From: an uncultured bacterium
Lineage (GTDB): Bacteria; Verrucomicrobiota; Lentisphaeria; Victivallales; UBA1829
Assembly (NCBI GenBank): GCA_900549415.1
Contig: URNX01000062.1
Span: forward strand, 1-16,327
Direction of reading: 5' to 3'
Length of the DNA: 16,327 nucleotides
Position 1 is the first letter of the stretch, and every line of letters starts with the position of its first letter. The notes under the pieces are model-generated. The model had not been told where the DNA came from and ran no database searches. It worked only from the letters and a program-made list of their open reading frames with translations. This document shows, piece after piece, positions 15,217 to 16,327 of this stretch. The translations under genes were made by a program, and so were the position numbers.

Positions 15217-16071
15217 ATGGAAAATAAAATTTTTCAGGAAGATTTTTTCGTACATACGGTGCTGCCTCCGAACAGGTCGCTTCATATGGGAGTTCCTGTC
15301 AAAGAAATTGGGTACTTGGATTCGGTCAAAGTCACCAAGGATGTTACATACGACAAATTTCTGGAAATTACAATCCGGTTGTCTTCGCAAGGAGAAGAAA
15401 AAGCTGTGGATGTTTTGAACGGCAAACGCTTTGAAACGCCGTTTCCGCATGTCCTGATTAAAAAGCCGGGAGTCCATCATTTTTACACAACCCAGTTTCC
15501 TCGTAAAGCCTTCTTTTTCCAGTATTCCATTGAGTCGTTTCAGAGGTTGCAGGAAATCGGAGTCTGTTTTGATCCGCTGGTCTGGCAGATAACCTTGACA
15601 GACTCTTTGCAGTACTATATCCAAAAGCTGACAACCTTGACCACGCTTCTCTCCTTGCCGTTGATGCGTGAAAAGGCAGATGCGTTCTGCTGGCTGCTTT
15701 TACTGGAACTTTTGGAAAGCAGAAATAAAAACGATGTTTATTCAGAACTCTATAAGAAAATTCAGGATATTGCAGTTTACATCCAGGCTCATTGTCTGGA
15801 AATTTCCAGTATTTCCGAATTGGCACGAACGCACGGATTCAGTGAGCGAAGTTTTCTGAGACACTGGATGACATTCTTTTCCGAAACTCCTCTGCAGATG
15901 ATTATCCGATACAAATTGGAATATGCCTGCAGCCGTCTGCGCTATACAGATATGACTATAAGCAGTATTGCGGAGGCCTTGCAGTTCAGTGCAATTTATT
16001 TTGATCGTCTTTTTTACAAAAAGATAGGTATGACACCGCGGCAGTATCGCAATGTTTGCAACAAAAAATAA
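15217..16071 (+). CDS. AraC-family transcriptional regulator
   Basis: A 284-residue DNA-binding protein. The N-terminal half (about 1-170) should form the cupin-like ligand-sensing and dimerisation part; PHVLIKKPGVHHFYTTQFP and the strands around it fit that. The C-terminal 100 residues hold two helix-turn-helix units: ISELARTHGFSERSFLRHWM and SSIAEALQFSAIYFDRLFYK, ending in the family signature KIGMTPRQYRN. GGGGAAAG lies directly before ATG 15217. Base composition is more AT-rich than in the catabolic genes. It has its own promoter, sits behind the operon terminator and is the only regulator in the window, so it probably senses a sugar intermediate and controls the upstream operon promoter. 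This role is inferred from position only. Confidence 0.88.
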   Translation: MENKIFQEDFFVHTVLPPNRSLHMGVPVKEIGYLDSVKVTKDVTYDKFLEITIRLSSQGEEKAVDVLNGKRFETPFPHVLIKKPGVHHFYTTQFPRKAFFFQYSIESFQRLQEIGVCFDPLVWQITLTDSLQYYIQKLTTLTTLLSLPLMREKADAFCWLLLLELLESRNKNDVYSELYKKIQDIAVYIQAHCLEISSISELARTHGFSERSFLRHWMTFFSETPLQMIIRYKLEYACSRLRYTDMTISSIAEALQFSAIYFDRLFYKKIGMTPRQYRNVCNKK

Positions 16072-16118
16072 TGGTGTTGAGGTCTGTAGCATGTTATTAT
16101 GTTACATAAATTTAGATA

Positions 16119-16138
16119 TATTTAGTGTCTGCTAAATA
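16119..16138 (+). terminator. Weak AT-rich hairpin after the regulator gene
   Basis: TATTTAG and CTAAATA pair across a 6-nt loop, followed by an A/T-rich stretch. It could end the regulator transcript, but the stem is weak and the region is AT-rich, so chance pairing is likely. Confidence 0.25.
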
Positions 16139-16160
16139 ACTATTTATTTGATTATATCAC

Positions 16161-16189
16161 TTGAAAATTATCTGTGAATGGGGTATATT
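16161..16189 (+). promoter_or_regulatory. Promoter-like sequence pointing out of the right edge
   Basis: TTGAAA (16161-16166), a 17-bp spacer and TATATT (16184-16189) make a good sigma70-like promoter. No gene begins in the remaining 130 bp; AGGAGG at 16235-16240 is followed quickly by stops in all likely frames. The transcript would have a leader with the hairpin at 16289-16304. Confidence 0.5.
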
Positions 16190-16288
16190 ATATGCAATGA
16201 AATATTGAGATATTCCAGATTTTGTCTGCATATAAGGAGGCTGCCGTGTAGATAACGTCCGATAAATTGCGCACATTTGATGGGCTAG

Positions 16289-16304
16289 AGGCTTGAAAAA
16301 GCCT
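16289..16304 (+). other. Small hairpin near the right edge
   Basis: AGGCTT-GAAA-AAGCCT is a perfect 6-bp stem with a GAAA tetraloop, followed by GTTTCC. It lies downstream of the 16161-16189 promoter and could be part of a leader RNA or a short terminator; the U-run is poor. Confidence 0.35.
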
Positions 16305-16327
16305 GTTTCCATGATTGATTATTATTC

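Overview
The window looks like a chromosomal segment of a saccharolytic bacterium, most probably of the Lentisphaerae/Victivallales (PVC) type. The taxonomic guess rests on a pseudopilin-like secreted protein with a G-FTLIELL leader and a divergent H-x-D C-terminus, placed directly before a very large secreted protein inside a sugar-catabolism operon. That arrangement is typical of Victivallis-like genomes, but the assignment is inference, not a database result.

Layout. Positions 1-451 carry the 3' end of an unrecognised helix-turn-helix ORF. Positions 452-2167 are a decayed IS66-family element with good terminal inverted repeats (20 of 22 matching) but broken tnpA and tnpC. Positions 2168-2686 hold no convincing gene. 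A strong promoter (TTGGCA, 17-bp spacer, TGC-TATAAT) at 2687-2715 then starts a long rightward gene series. Its first part is tightly coupled, with ATGA or longer overlaps: 2-keto-3-deoxygluconate kinase, KDPG aldolase, mannonate dehydratase, an SDR oxidoreductase and an SMP-30/gluconolactonase-type hydrolase. After a 71-bp gap with a 9-bp-stem hairpin come a cytoplasmic GH42-type beta-galactosidase, a sialate O-acetylesterase relic, a pseudopilin-like protein whose start region is a 33-bp tandem repeat, a 1309-residue exported protein of unknown family, and a short mutarotase-like fragment. A 10-bp-stem hairpin at 14886-14911 probably ends the unit. An AraC-family regulator with its own promoter follows at 15217-16071, and another promoter-like sequence at 16161-16189 points out of the right edge.

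How the genes fit together. UxuA turns D-mannonate into 2-keto-3-deoxygluconate (KDG), KdgK phosphorylates it, and the aldolase splits KDPG to pyruvate and glyceraldehyde 3-phosphate. The SDR enzyme could supply mannonate by reducing fructuronate (the hexuronate route). Alternatively, SDR plus the SMP-30 lactonase could oxidise a free aldose to an aldonolactone and hydrolyse it (an oxidative route). No uronate isomerase (uxaC) is present in the window, so the second reading deserves attention. GH42, the former esterase and the large exported protein point to an acetylated, galactose-containing glycan as the upstream substrate. No transporter gene is seen.

No defence system, CRISPR array, tRNA or rRNA was recognised. 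The most unusual items are the 33-bp repeat that multiplies a ribosome-binding site and start codon in frame, the possible oxidative aldonate route, the unclassified giant exported protein, and several partly decayed genes (IS66 transposase, esterase, mutarotase-like ORF) next to intact catabolic genes.
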